A DNA stretch of 13,018 bases from Chloroflexia bacterium. GTDB lineage: Bacteria > Chloroflexota > Chloroflexia > Thermomicrobiales > JALYUS01. Within the stretch, counting starts at the first letter, position 1, and every line of letters begins with the position of its first letter. The translations under genes and the position numbers were made by a program. The stretch spans positions 1 through 13,018 of the forward strand of contig JAICJW010000086.1 of NCBI GenBank assembly GCA_025928215.1, given 5' to 3'. Below, piece by piece: positions 1 to 6,795 of this stretch. Under the pieces are notes generated by a model. The model was not told the DNA's origin. It saw only the letters and a list, made by a program, of their open reading frames with translations, and did no database searches.

Positions 1-975
1 ATGGAAGTGATCGAAATATCGGGGTACACCGATGTCGAGAAGACGCGGATCGCGCGCGGCTTCCTGCTGCCGAAGATGCTCGTTAGCCACGGCCTGACGC
101 CCAAACACCTCAAACTCCCTGATGCCGCGCTGCGCCACCTGATCCACGAGTACACGCGAGAGGCGGGTGTCCGCAATCTCGAACGCGAACTCGGCGGCCT
201 GGGCAGGAAGATCGCGCGTCGCGTCGCGGGAGGTGAGACGGGACCCGTCACGGTCAAGGCGGAGACACTGACCACCTATCTCGGCGTGCCGCGCTATGAG
301 TTCGGCGCGGCGGAGGAGCGCGCGGAGATCGGCGTCGCGACGGGCGTCGCCTACACCGAGTTCGGCGGCTCGCTCCTGCCGATCGAGGTCGCGCTGGTGC
401 CCGGTAAGGGCGACGTGCGCCTGACCGGGCAACTCGGCGAGGTGATGCAGGAGTCCGCCCATGCGGCGATGACGTACGCGCGCTCCCGCGTGGCAGCGCT
501 GGGTGTTGATCCGGCCCTCCTTGAGACGCGCTCCATCCATATCCACGTGCCGGAGGGCGCGGTGCCGAAGGATGGCCCATCGGCGGGCGTCACGCTCGCT
601 ACCGCGCTCATTTCCGCCCTTACGGGCCGCGCGGTGCGGCACGATCTGGTGATGACGGGCGAAATCACGCTCCGGGGCAAAGTGCTGCCGATCGGTGGGC
701 TGAAGGAAAAAATGCTCGCCGCGCACCGAGCGGGCATCAAGACCTTCCTCATGCCGCGCCGTAATGCGAAAGACCTTGCCGATGTGCCCGCCGAGGTGCG
801 CGATGAGATGGAAATCATTATGGTCGAGCATGTTGAGGAAATTCTCAAACAGGCGCTCTTGTCGGATCAATCTTCCGACCCTGCGACGCCGAGGCCGAAG
901 CGGTCATCACGCCGCGCGACGAACCGCGGTGCGAACTGGATGCCACCGCCCCCATTATCGGGCGCGGTCTCGTGA
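1..975 (+). CDS. lon: ATP-dependent Lon protease, C-terminal part (5' end outside window)
   Basis: This is the C-terminal 324 residues of the cytoplasmic ATP-dependent serine protease Lon, which degrades misfolded and short-lived regulatory proteins. The frame is open from the first base, and the ATG at position 1 is an internal Met of the AAA+ module, not a start. Residues 1-95 are the end of the AAA+ domain, with the helical subdomain and sensor-2 motif GVRNLERELGGL (Arg58). Residues about 105-285 are the S16 protease domain. The catalytic Ser194 lies in PKDGPSAG and the catalytic Lys237 in GGLKEKMLAAHRAG. Their 43-residue spacing equals that of E. coli Ser679/Lys722. After the protease domain there is an unusual tail of about 38 residues rich in Ser, Arg and Pro. 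The stop overlaps the next gene by four bases (GTGA). The family call is secure; the missing N-terminal substrate domain cannot be judged. Confidence 0.97.
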   Translation: MEVIEISGYTDVEKTRIARGFLLPKMLVSHGLTPKHLKLPDAALRHLIHEYTREAGVRNLERELGGLGRKIARRVAGGETGPVTVKAETLTTYLGVPRYEFGAAEERAEIGVATGVAYTEFGGSLLPIEVALVPGKGDVRLTGQLGEVMQESAHAAMTYARSRVAALGVDPALLETRSIHIHVPEGAVPKDGPSAGVTLATALISALTGRAVRHDLVMTGEITLRGKVLPIGGLKEKMLAAHRAGIKTFLMPRRNAKDLADVPAEVRDEMEIIMVEHVEEILKQALLSDQSSDPATPRPKRSSRRATNRGANWMPPPPLSGAVS

Positions 976-1331
976 GATTGATCTTCGCGGTCATCCAACG
1001 CGGCGACCTGGCGGCATTGTTGCGGGCGCTGATCGCGGAGGGGTTCCGCGCGACGGTGATCCGCAGTCGGGGCGGCTTCCTCCGCGTCGGCAGCGTCACG
1101 GTAATGATTGGGGTGGACGGTTCGCTTGTCCCGGACGTCTTCGCGATCATCAAGCGTGTCTGCCGCCATCGCGTCCGGCCTTCCCTGCCGATGGTGCCGG
1201 CGCTTGAGCCGGGCATTATGACGATGCCGTACCCGGTCGAAGTCGAGGTCGGCGGCGCGGTCTGCTTCACGCTCAAAGTCGCCCGTTACGTTCGCATTCA
1301 GGGCACACCCGTCGCCCGCCCGGTCAAATAG
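972..1331 (+). CDS. darA: PII-like cyclic-di-AMP receptor (DarA/PstA family)
   Basis: A 119-residue cytoplasmic protein of the cyclic-di-AMP receptor family (PF06153; DarA in Bacillus, PstA in Staphylococcus and Listeria). These form PII-like trimers that bind c-di-AMP between subunits. Conserved features are visible in order: MRLIFAVIQ at the first strand; GFRATVIRSRGGFLRVG (24-40), with Arg26, Thr28, Phe36 and Leu37 at the numbering of ligand-contact positions in PstA as I recall them; IGVD with Gly47; AIIKRVC; a long B-loop region; and the hallmark PYPVEVEVGGA followed by F-L. The usual length is about 109, so only a short C-terminal tail is extra. It starts at GTG, whose GTGA overlaps the lon stop, so translation is probably coupled to lon. 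The downstream effector of this family is not established. The family call is strong; a functional link to Lon is inference from position only. Confidence 0.9.
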   Translation: MRLIFAVIQRGDLAALLRALIAEGFRATVIRSRGGFLRVGSVTVMIGVDGSLVPDVFAIIKRVCRHRVRPSLPMVPALEPGIMTMPYPVEVEVGGAVCFTLKVARYVRIQGTPVARPVK

Positions 1332-1455
1332 GCAGCAGTTCCCTTCAGGCTTGAAGGATGGCATAGAGCGGGGCCGGATCCCATCGTTACTCTGGATGAG
1401 TCCTTTCCCTGTATCATCTCGTTGACGATTGACCCGGTAAATCGAAGGCGATCGC
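1332..1455. other. Intergenic stretch without recognised gene
   Basis: Together with the MazF remnant this makes about 400 bases between the convergent darA and MFS genes. Apart from the small hairpin at 1342-1357 and a GATCGC/GCGATC inverted repeat around the MazF remnant's stop (1450-1467), I see no gene, RNA or promoter here. Longer open frames crossing it have no recognisable protein features. Confidence 0.5.
1342..1357 (+). terminator. Small hairpin after darA, possible weak terminator
   Basis: A perfect 6-bp inverted repeat (CCTTCA / TGAAGG) with a 4-base loop lies 10 bases after the darA stop. No T-tract follows, so it is at best a weak or Rho-assisted terminator. The placement at the end of the lon-darA unit is the main reason to list it. 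Confidence 0.25.
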
Positions 1456-1728
1456 TCACGCGCGATCTATCTGGATCATCGCCTGCATCGTGAGGGTGCC
1501 CCGAAGACGGAGTAGACGACTTGTCGCAAGTGCCCGCGCCTGCTCGCTCAAAGCAACTGAATCTGCGGTGAGGCCACCATCCGGTGCATGAAGAATAACA
1601 TGGCTCGGATACTGGGGACGCCCTGAACGGTATGTGGTGCAAGGAACAGCGAGAATAACGGTACTGGCCAACCGTACGTCCAATAAAGGCAGCATGGAGC
1701 ACACGAACCTTCGCGTAGTTTGTTCGAC
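1456..1728 (-). pseudogene. 5'-truncated MazF/PemK-like toxin remnant
   Basis: The minus-strand frame directly after the MFS stop codon reads as the last three quarters of a MazF/PemK-type endoribonuclease. It shows STVILAVPCTT (family: TVIVAPxTT), YPSHV, GLTADSVALSEQARAL (family: GLxxDSVxLxEQIRTL), then RLRGTLTMQAMIQIDRA, a normal family ending. Similarity begins at the first codons after the MFS TGA (VEQTTRRFV, like EQxxTRPxV, with family spacing to the TV strand). The N-terminal RGDVW-type strand with its conserved Arg is missing, because the upstream in-frame sequence is the MFS C-terminus. A GTG at 1704 could start an 82-residue peptide, but it has no clear ribosome binding site. No antitoxin gene lies beside it. 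Local base composition looks less G+C-rich than the flanks, which fits acquired and decaying DNA. Most likely non-functional. Confidence 0.62.
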
Positions 1729-2949
1729 TCAAACTGTCTCGAATTCGCGTGTCTCCGGCAAGAGCATGGCGAGGGGAATGCCCAGGAGGGGGATGAGCGT
1801 CAGCACCTGAATGACGTGCGGCAGGCCGACGTGATCGGCGATCAACCCAACCAGAATCGTGGCGAGCGCGCTGACGGTGTATTCGGCGGTGATCGCCAGC
1901 CCCGCGCCGGTCGCGCGGTCGTGTGGCATCAGTTCCTGCATCGCGGCGAGGGTGACGGGCGTCGTACAGAGCAGCAGCAACCCGGCAATGAAGAGCGCGA
2001 CAATTGATGGCACGCCGCGTAGTACCGTGAAGAGGAAGAGCGGCAGCGCGGAGAACGAGAGCGAAACGAGGATGATTGGCTTCCGCCCGACATGGTCGCT
2101 CAGTGTGCCGCCGATGAAGCCGCCAATCACGCCGGCGAAGAAGAAGACCGAGGTTGCGATGCCCGCGTAGGTCAGCGGATCGCCACGCTTTTTCAAGTAT
2201 TCAACGATGAAGAGCGCGAAGGCATTGAGGACGACCCCGCGTACCATGATGACGCTGAGCAGGCGGCGGAGGGCCGGGCCTTGCGTCCGTAGCGCGCCGA
2301 AGAGATCGCGCCGTGTTCGGGGTGCGGTGCGGAGACGGATCGGCGAGAGGCCGAAGAAGGTCACGATACCAATCGCGAGCGCCGGGAAGAAGGCGAGCGC
2401 CGTGCCGTGCAGGCCGAAGTGATTGATGATGAAGACGACGACAATCGGGCCGATGCTCCGGCCAAAATCACCACCGTTCATGAAGATGGACATGCCGAGG
2501 CCGGAGCGCCTGCCCGCCGCCGCCGCAACTGTGGCGATAGCAGGTGCATGGAAGAGCGCGCTCGACAGGCCGCTGGCGAGCAGCAGGAGCACGACAACGA
2601 CCGCGTTCGGTGCGATGCCGAGTGAGCAAGTGACGAGCGCGGTGGTGATCGGCGTGATGACGAGGAAGAGGCGAACGCTGGTGCGATCCGCGTAGTAGCC
2701 GACGACGGGCTGCGAGAGCGAAAAGAGCCGTTGTGCGGGCTGCAAAAATCCGGCGAGGAAGAGGGAGAGCGCGAACTTGTCCGTCAGGAGCGGAATGAGC
2801 GGCGCGAGGAACGCTGGATACATGTCGTGGAAGAAGTGCGCCGCTGTGATGAGGAAGATCGTGCGGCGGTTGAATGCCGGAACGGCCGGTCTCGCGGGCG
2901 TGGGTGCTGATTTGGCAGCAGCGATCGTCGCTGCGTCATTGACTGACAT
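1729..2949 (-). CDS. MFS transporter, fosmidomycin-resistance (Fsr)-like
   Basis: A 406-residue inner-membrane major facilitator superfamily protein with about 12 hydrophobic segments, the usual size for a drug:proton antiporter. The sequence resembles the Fsr branch. It has HFFHDMYPAFLAPLIPLL in TM1, QPVVGYYADR in the loop after TM2, and SALFHAPAIATVAAAAGRRS followed by SIFMNGGDFGRSIGP, matching the Fsr pattern (SLFHPEAS, then a Gly-rich N-G-G-x-x-G-x-x-x-G-P). A second motif-A loop GGTLSDHVGRKP sits in the C-terminal half. The ATG at 2949 is preceded by AAAGGGA with a 10-base spacer. The N-terminal 27 residues are Ala/Pro-rich and cytoplasmic. Substrate cannot be read from sequence; in this family it ranges from fosmidomycin to other small molecules. 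The gene is separated by 114 bases from the upstream lipoprotein gene, so it may be a separate transcript or the tail of that operon. Confidence 0.85.
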   Translation of the reverse strand: MSVNDAATIAAAKSAPTPARPAVPAFNRRTIFLITAAHFFHDMYPAFLAPLIPLLTDKFALSLFLAGFLQPAQRLFSLSQPVVGYYADRTSVRLFLVITPITTALVTCSLGIAPNAVVVVLLLLASGLSSALFHAPAIATVAAAAGRRSGLGMSIFMNGGDFGRSIGPIVVVFIINHFGLHGTALAFFPALAIGIVTFFGLSPIRLRTAPRTRRDLFGALRTQGPALRRLLSVIMVRGVVLNAFALFIVEYLKKRGDPLTYAGIATSVFFFAGVIGGFIGGTLSDHVGRKPIILVSLSFSALPLFLFTVLRGVPSIVALFIAGLLLLCTTPVTLAAMQELMPHDRATGAGLAITAEYTVSALATILVGLIADHVGLPHVIQVLTLIPLLGIPLAMLLPETREFETV

Positions 2950-3063
2950 GAAAGCGGCATCCCTTTCTCACGCGGAACCATAACGTCGCGCGGGAACAGT
3001 AGCATGCACGCAATCAGCGGGCAACCATCTGCATCGCGCCGGAGCGGGCACCCGTCCACCGAA

Positions 3064-4287
3064 TCAGGGTGAAAAGCGCAGGACGTAGATGTTGCTGTCC
3101 GTCAGGGCGTTGAAGACGATGCGTGTGCCATCGGGGGCGACTTCCCATTCGTCCTGCGCGACGCGGAAGGACAGGGCAGCGCGGTCCGTGAGGGGCGTCG
3201 TGCCGAGCGTCGCGGCGTCAATCCGGACGAGTTGGTCCGCGCCGTTGTCCGTCTGGAAGGGAAGGATAAGCAGGCTTTTGCTATCCGGCGCCCAGCGCAC
3301 GCCGCCAACGAGCGGCAATTTCCGCTTTCCGCTGCCATCCGCGTTGGCGATGAAGAGGCCGTTGTCTGCGGGGTTCTCTTCGAGCGCCGCGAGGTAGACG
3401 ATCCGCGTGCCATCTGGCGAGAGCCGGAGACCGCGCGGCGAGAAGGCATCCACGATGCGTGTCAGCGTACCTGCGTTGATGTCGAGGATATACACGCCCG
3501 GATTGCCGCCGTCGGTATCCCGCCCGGTGAAGAGGAGCCGTTGCCCATCGGGGAACCAGATCAAGTCCGCCGCTCGCACGGTGTTGCCGCGCTGGCGGGC
3601 ATTCGCGCCGTCCGCATTGGCGACCCAAACGCGGACGAGCCGGTCCACATTGGAACTCGGCTGCGCGCCCGGCGCGCGTTCGAGCCATGCGACCTGCCGG
3701 CCATCGGGCGAGAACCAGACATAGGCGTCGTTGTTGGCGATCGTCGCCGTGCTCTGCTTGCCGAACTCCTGGATGCGCGTCACATGGTTCGTGAAATCCG
3801 GGTAGGCGATCCGGCTGCCATCGGGGGCGACGGTCGCGGCGGAGGGGAAGAAGACGGTCGGCGGCCCGCTGGCATCCGCTGGAACGGCCCAGGTGGCGGC
3901 GAGTGGCTGATTTGGCGCGGCGTCTGTATAGAGGATACGCGCGCCGTCCGGATGCCAGACCGGATTCCGGCAGCAACCGCCGTCGGTCAGTTTCATCACA
4001 AACGGTTTGAAGGGTTGCGCGGCAACGGTCGGCGCGGGTGTGGCGGTCGCGGTCGGGCCGCTGGTTGGCGTCGGCGTATCAGTTGGTGTAGGTGGCGTCG
4101 CGCTGTCCGCGTCCCGCGCGGCTGCCTGCGGAGTCGCGGGGAGAGCTGTCGGCGTCATCACGCGCGGGCTGTTAGTTGGCTGGATCGGCGGGGGCGAGGA
4201 GGGCGGCGCGGTGTGCGTCGTTGACCCGCTGCTACACGCGGCGAGCAGGAGCAAGCCGAGGGGAACGAGGAAACGCGCGCTACGCAT
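3064..4287 (-). CDS. TolB-like beta-propeller lipoprotein
   Basis: A 407-residue exported lipoprotein. The ATG at 4287 is chosen over a longer frame because it gives a clean signal peptide, MRSARFLVPLGLLLLAAC, with lipobox LAAC and lipidated Cys18. The longer frame would prepend the antisense-like end of the M23 gene. Residues about 22-92 are a Pro/Thr/Ser/Ala-rich linker (PTPTDTPTPT). Residues about 96-407 form a beta-propeller of PD40/WD40-like repeats, each with an xPDG turn: HPDG 112, APDG 154, SPDG 193, FPDG 245, SPDG 290, APDS 332 and APDG 384. These resemble the TolB C-terminal propeller, a protein-interaction or ligand-binding platform. No enzymatic motif is seen. The start overlaps the M23 peptidase stop by eight bases, so both proteins are probably made together on the outer face of the membrane. 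The partner and role are unknown. Confidence 0.85.
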   Translation of the reverse strand: MRSARFLVPLGLLLLAACSSGSTTHTAPPSSPPPIQPTNSPRVMTPTALPATPQAAARDADSATPPTPTDTPTPTSGPTATATPAPTVAAQPFKPFVMKLTDGGCCRNPVWHPDGARILYTDAAPNQPLAATWAVPADASGPPTVFFPSAATVAPDGSRIAYPDFTNHVTRIQEFGKQSTATIANNDAYVWFSPDGRQVAWLERAPGAQPSSNVDRLVRVWVANADGANARQRGNTVRAADLIWFPDGQRLLFTGRDTDGGNPGVYILDINAGTLTRIVDAFSPRGLRLSPDGTRIVYLAALEENPADNGLFIANADGSGKRKLPLVGGVRWAPDSKSLLILPFQTDNGADQLVRIDAATLGTTPLTDRAALSFRVAQDEWEVAPDGTRIVFNALTDSNIYVLRFSP

Positions 4288-5029
4288 ACGGCTCCCACGT
4301 CGGATAATTGACGATGATCCCGCCGCCGAAATGGATGTCCGGCTGGTCGCGCAGCGTCGCCCACTGGCGCGGGTTAGTGAGGTCCTGGGCGAAGTTTGTG
4401 CCGCCCGCGCCGACACCGAGTGTCAACCGATCCCAGTCGGCGGGGATCAGGTTCATCGGGTTCGTCGTTCCGCTCACGCCATTGATGCGGATCTCCAGGT
4501 GCAGATGTGGCGCGCGGTCGCAGGTCGGGCTGTATGGATCGCCGGAATGGGCGACGATATCGCCCGCCTTCACTTGCTGGCCGACGCGAACGAGCGTCGT
4601 CCGCTCGCGCAGATGACCATAGATCGAAACGTAGCCATTGGCATGCTGGATCGCGAGATTATGCGGGGCGGAGCCGTACGGCCCGTCAATGCCGAGCACC
4701 GTACCATCGCCGATGGCAAGCACATTGCGGCCACAGCGGGTCGCGAAATCAACGCCGAAGTGGATACCCTGCCCGGCGGCATAGAGATCGGGCCAGTTGC
4801 GCTGCGCCCAGATCGTCGTTCCGTACCCCTGCGCGACGAACCACGTATCCGGCCCCGGCGGCTCCGCGAACGGCAACCGGAACGGCGGCGCGTCCGCCTT
4901 CACTGGTGAGGAACCGGGCGGGATCGCCGCATTGACGAAGAGCGTCCCCGCAATTATCGCGCCGATCATCAGGAATTGGAGGACGAAGGGGCGACCGCCA
5001 CTAAGGAGGATCTGAATCGTATGTCTCAT
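4280..5029 (-). CDS. Membrane-anchored M23 (LytM-type) metallopeptidase
   Basis: A 249-residue protein with an N-terminal hydrophobic segment (residues about 13-35), probably a signal anchor or signal peptide, followed by an M23 zinc peptidase domain (about 65-195). These enzymes cleave peptide cross-links in peptidoglycan, or act as activators of other hydrolases. The zinc site is complete: HFGVD gives His90 and Asp94, and PHLHLEI gives His175 and His177. The core also shows IGDGTVLGIDG, ANGYVSIYGHL and GQQVKAGDIVAHSGD. Cys99 and Cys170 flank the active site and could form a disulfide. The ATG at 5029 is chosen because a well-formed promoter ends six bases upstream; the longer frame up to 5368 only mirrors the permease gene. 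No ribosome binding site precedes this ATG. The gene is the first of a two-gene unit with the propeller lipoprotein. Confidence 0.9.
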   Translation of the reverse strand: MRHTIQILLSGGRPFVLQFLMIGAIIAGTLFVNAAIPPGSSPVKADAPPFRLPFAEPPGPDTWFVAQGYGTTIWAQRNWPDLYAAGQGIHFGVDFATRCGRNVLAIGDGTVLGIDGPYGSAPHNLAIQHANGYVSIYGHLRERTTLVRVGQQVKAGDIVAHSGDPYSPTCDRAPHLHLEIRINGVSGTTNPMNLIPADWDRLTLGVGAGGTNFAQDLTNPRQWATLRDQPDIHFGGGIIVNYPTWEPYA

Positions 5030-5035
5030 CGGTGC

Positions 5036-5064
5036 AGTATACGAAGCCCCTTCATGATGAGCAA
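5036..5064 (-). promoter_or_regulatory. Sigma70-type promoter of the M23-lipoprotein unit, apparently leaderless
   Basis: On the minus strand TTGCTC (5064-5059) and TATACT (5041-5036) are separated by exactly 17 bases, an ideal -35/-10 arrangement. Only six bases (GCACCG) lie between the -10 box and the ATG at 5029. Transcription would therefore start at or within a base or two of the A of the start codon, giving a leaderless message. The absence of a Shine-Dalgarno sequence agrees with this. Confidence 0.6.
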
Positions 5065-5190
5065 CATATCTGACGACCGAACATGGCTTCGTTCTTCCGG
5101 TGGTGACGGGCTTTCGCCTACAACAGTATCCTCGTTTGGCAGGAGAAAGCTCGCCACCATTCTGTTTTGACGCAACCGCCCGCACATCAG

Positions 5191-6795
5191 TTATGCGCTG
5201 CGGATCGTGCGGCGGAAGAGGAGCGTGCCGATCAGGAAGAAACCGACCGCGAACGCGCCGAGGGCGATGAAGGTGATGGGGTCCGCCGGAATGCCGCGCA
5301 GCATGATGTTCTGCATCGCCTGCACGCCGTAGGTGATCGGTAGCGCGTACGAGAGGACGCGCGCCCACGGATAGAGGGTGTCAATGGGCAGGAAGAAATT
5401 GCCGAAGAAGACCGAGGCGAGCAGAATGAGCATCGCGTATTGCACCGCTTGCGTCTCGCTCGTGGCAACGGCGGAAATGACGAGGCCGAGGCCGAGCGCG
5501 GCGGCGATGAGCAGCGCGATAATGGCAGCAAACGCCGCGTAGCTGCCCAGCAGTGGCACCTTGAGGGCGAAGCGAAGGAGCGCCGCGAGGACCGCGCCGG
5601 TCACGACCGCGACGAGCGCGTAGCCAATGAACTTGCCGAAGACGATCTCCGGTGTCGCGCTCGGCGTCACGCGGAAGAGTTCGGTCGCGCCGCTCGTCTT
5701 CTCGCGCACCAGCGTAAGGGCAGTGAGCGTGATGCTGACGTGCTGGAGGAGCAGCGCGAGCACGGCGGGCGCGTAGAAGGCGATGAAACTCGGCAGGACG
5801 GGCGCTTTGTTATTGACCTCCGCCTGGAAGGGCGCGACGAGTACATCGGCGGGCGGTAACTGGAGCGCCTGCGCTCCCTGCTCGGCATTCTGGCTGTTGG
5901 TGACGATGTCCGCGGCGGCTTTGCTGTCCGGCTGGCCCGTCGCGAGACTTTGCGGCAGGCTGGCGGTCAGGTTCTTGAGGATCGTCTCGACATTACTCAA
6001 CGACTGATCCACGGCTGCTTCGCGCTGAGCGCGGGGATCGTTCGGAATGGGCGGCGCGTTGAAGTAGTGTTCCGCGCCGGTGAGCAACTGCTCGCGCGTG
6101 CGCAGATCGGATTGATCGTTCGTCGTGATCGTCTGCATCTGGGCGAGTGCGTCCGCCGCGCCCTTCGCGTCCCGCCCGTGCACGCCGTCGGAATACTGGC
6201 TCGCGGTCGTCTGCATCTGCTGTGCATATCCCTGGAGGGGCGGCCCGGCGGTGTTCGGGTTCTGGCTCTTTGCCTGGTTGACGACAGCAATCAGCACGCG
6301 GCGGTTGAGTTCGTTCGCCTCGACATAGGAATAGAATTTGAGGTAGTTCGATCGCACAGGCTCCAGTTCGTTATAGGTGACATTGACGAGAGCGTGCTGC
6401 CCGTCCCGAATGCGCTGGTATGCGTCGGCGGGCAGGGCGACGATCACCGACGCTTTCCCCGTATTGAAGAGCGCTTGCGCTTCCTCCGGCGTGCGCACAA
6501 CGCTCTGGAGTGTAAAGGGGAACTGGAACGCGTCGGCGTAATCGGCGGCGTTGGTGGAGAGGCCAGTCGCCGCGGGGACGACGAGGACGGTCGGCTGCTG
6601 GACAATCTGCCCCTTGAAGGCGGTACCGAAAAGCAACAGGATGGCGAATGGCCCGACAACGAGGCCGAGCAGAAGGCGCGGTTGCCGGAAGATTTCGTGC
6701 AGTTCCTTCCCCGTGAAGGCGATGCCACGGACGGCGCCGCGGAGGGGTCGGTCAAGTAGCCACGGACGGCGGTGCGGGATCGCGCGGATTGCCAT
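5191..6795 (-). CDS. ABC-2 type exporter permease
   Basis: A 534-residue inner-membrane permease of the ABC-2 superfamily (ABC2_membrane_3/YhgE-like layout). TM1 is at about residues 41-59, after a basic amphipathic N-terminus (GKELHEIFRQPR). A large extracytoplasmic domain of about 290 residues follows. The C-terminal membrane domain has about five helices, with the coupling-helix segment VREKTSGATELFRVTP before the third. It forms the translocation channel with the ATPase encoded just upstream, presumably exporting a drug, lipid or polymer; substrate unknown. The start at ATG 6795 has AGGA at 6804-6807 with an 8-base spacer. The longer frame, to 6906, lies inside the ATPase gene. With this start the gene overlaps the ATPase end by 44 bases, consistent with coupled translation. 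Confidence 0.88.
   Translation of the reverse strand: MAIRAIPHRRPWLLDRPLRGAVRGIAFTGKELHEIFRQPRLLLGLVVGPFAILLLFGTAFKGQIVQQPTVLVVPAATGLSTNAADYADAFQFPFTLQSVVRTPEEAQALFNTGKASVIVALPADAYQRIRDGQHALVNVTYNELEPVRSNYLKFYSYVEANELNRRVLIAVVNQAKSQNPNTAGPPLQGYAQQMQTTASQYSDGVHGRDAKGAADALAQMQTITTNDQSDLRTREQLLTGAEHYFNAPPIPNDPRAQREAAVDQSLSNVETILKNLTASLPQSLATGQPDSKAAADIVTNSQNAEQGAQALQLPPADVLVAPFQAEVNNKAPVLPSFIAFYAPAVLALLLQHVSITLTALTLVREKTSGATELFRVTPSATPEIVFGKFIGYALVAVVTGAVLAALLRFALKVPLLGSYAAFAAIIALLIAAALGLGLVISAVATSETQAVQYAMLILLASVFFGNFFLPIDTLYPWARVLSYALPITYGVQAMQNIMLRGIPADPITFIALGAFAVGFFLIGTLLFRRTIRSA

Noticed and set aside
1298..1732. 144-codon minus-strand open frame across the darA-MFS gap
   Set aside because: It crosses the end of darA and uses a different frame from the MazF-like remnant; its translation shows no recognisable motif.
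3232..4224. 330-codon plus-strand open frame
   Set aside because: It is antisense to the TolB-like lipoprotein, has Arg/Gly-rich low-complexity translation with no domain motifs, and mirrors codon bias of the real gene.
4288..4416. N-terminal 43-residue extension of the propeller lipoprotein
   Set aside because: It lies inside the M23 gene in another frame and would bury the lipoprotein signal peptide, so the ATG at 4287 is preferred.
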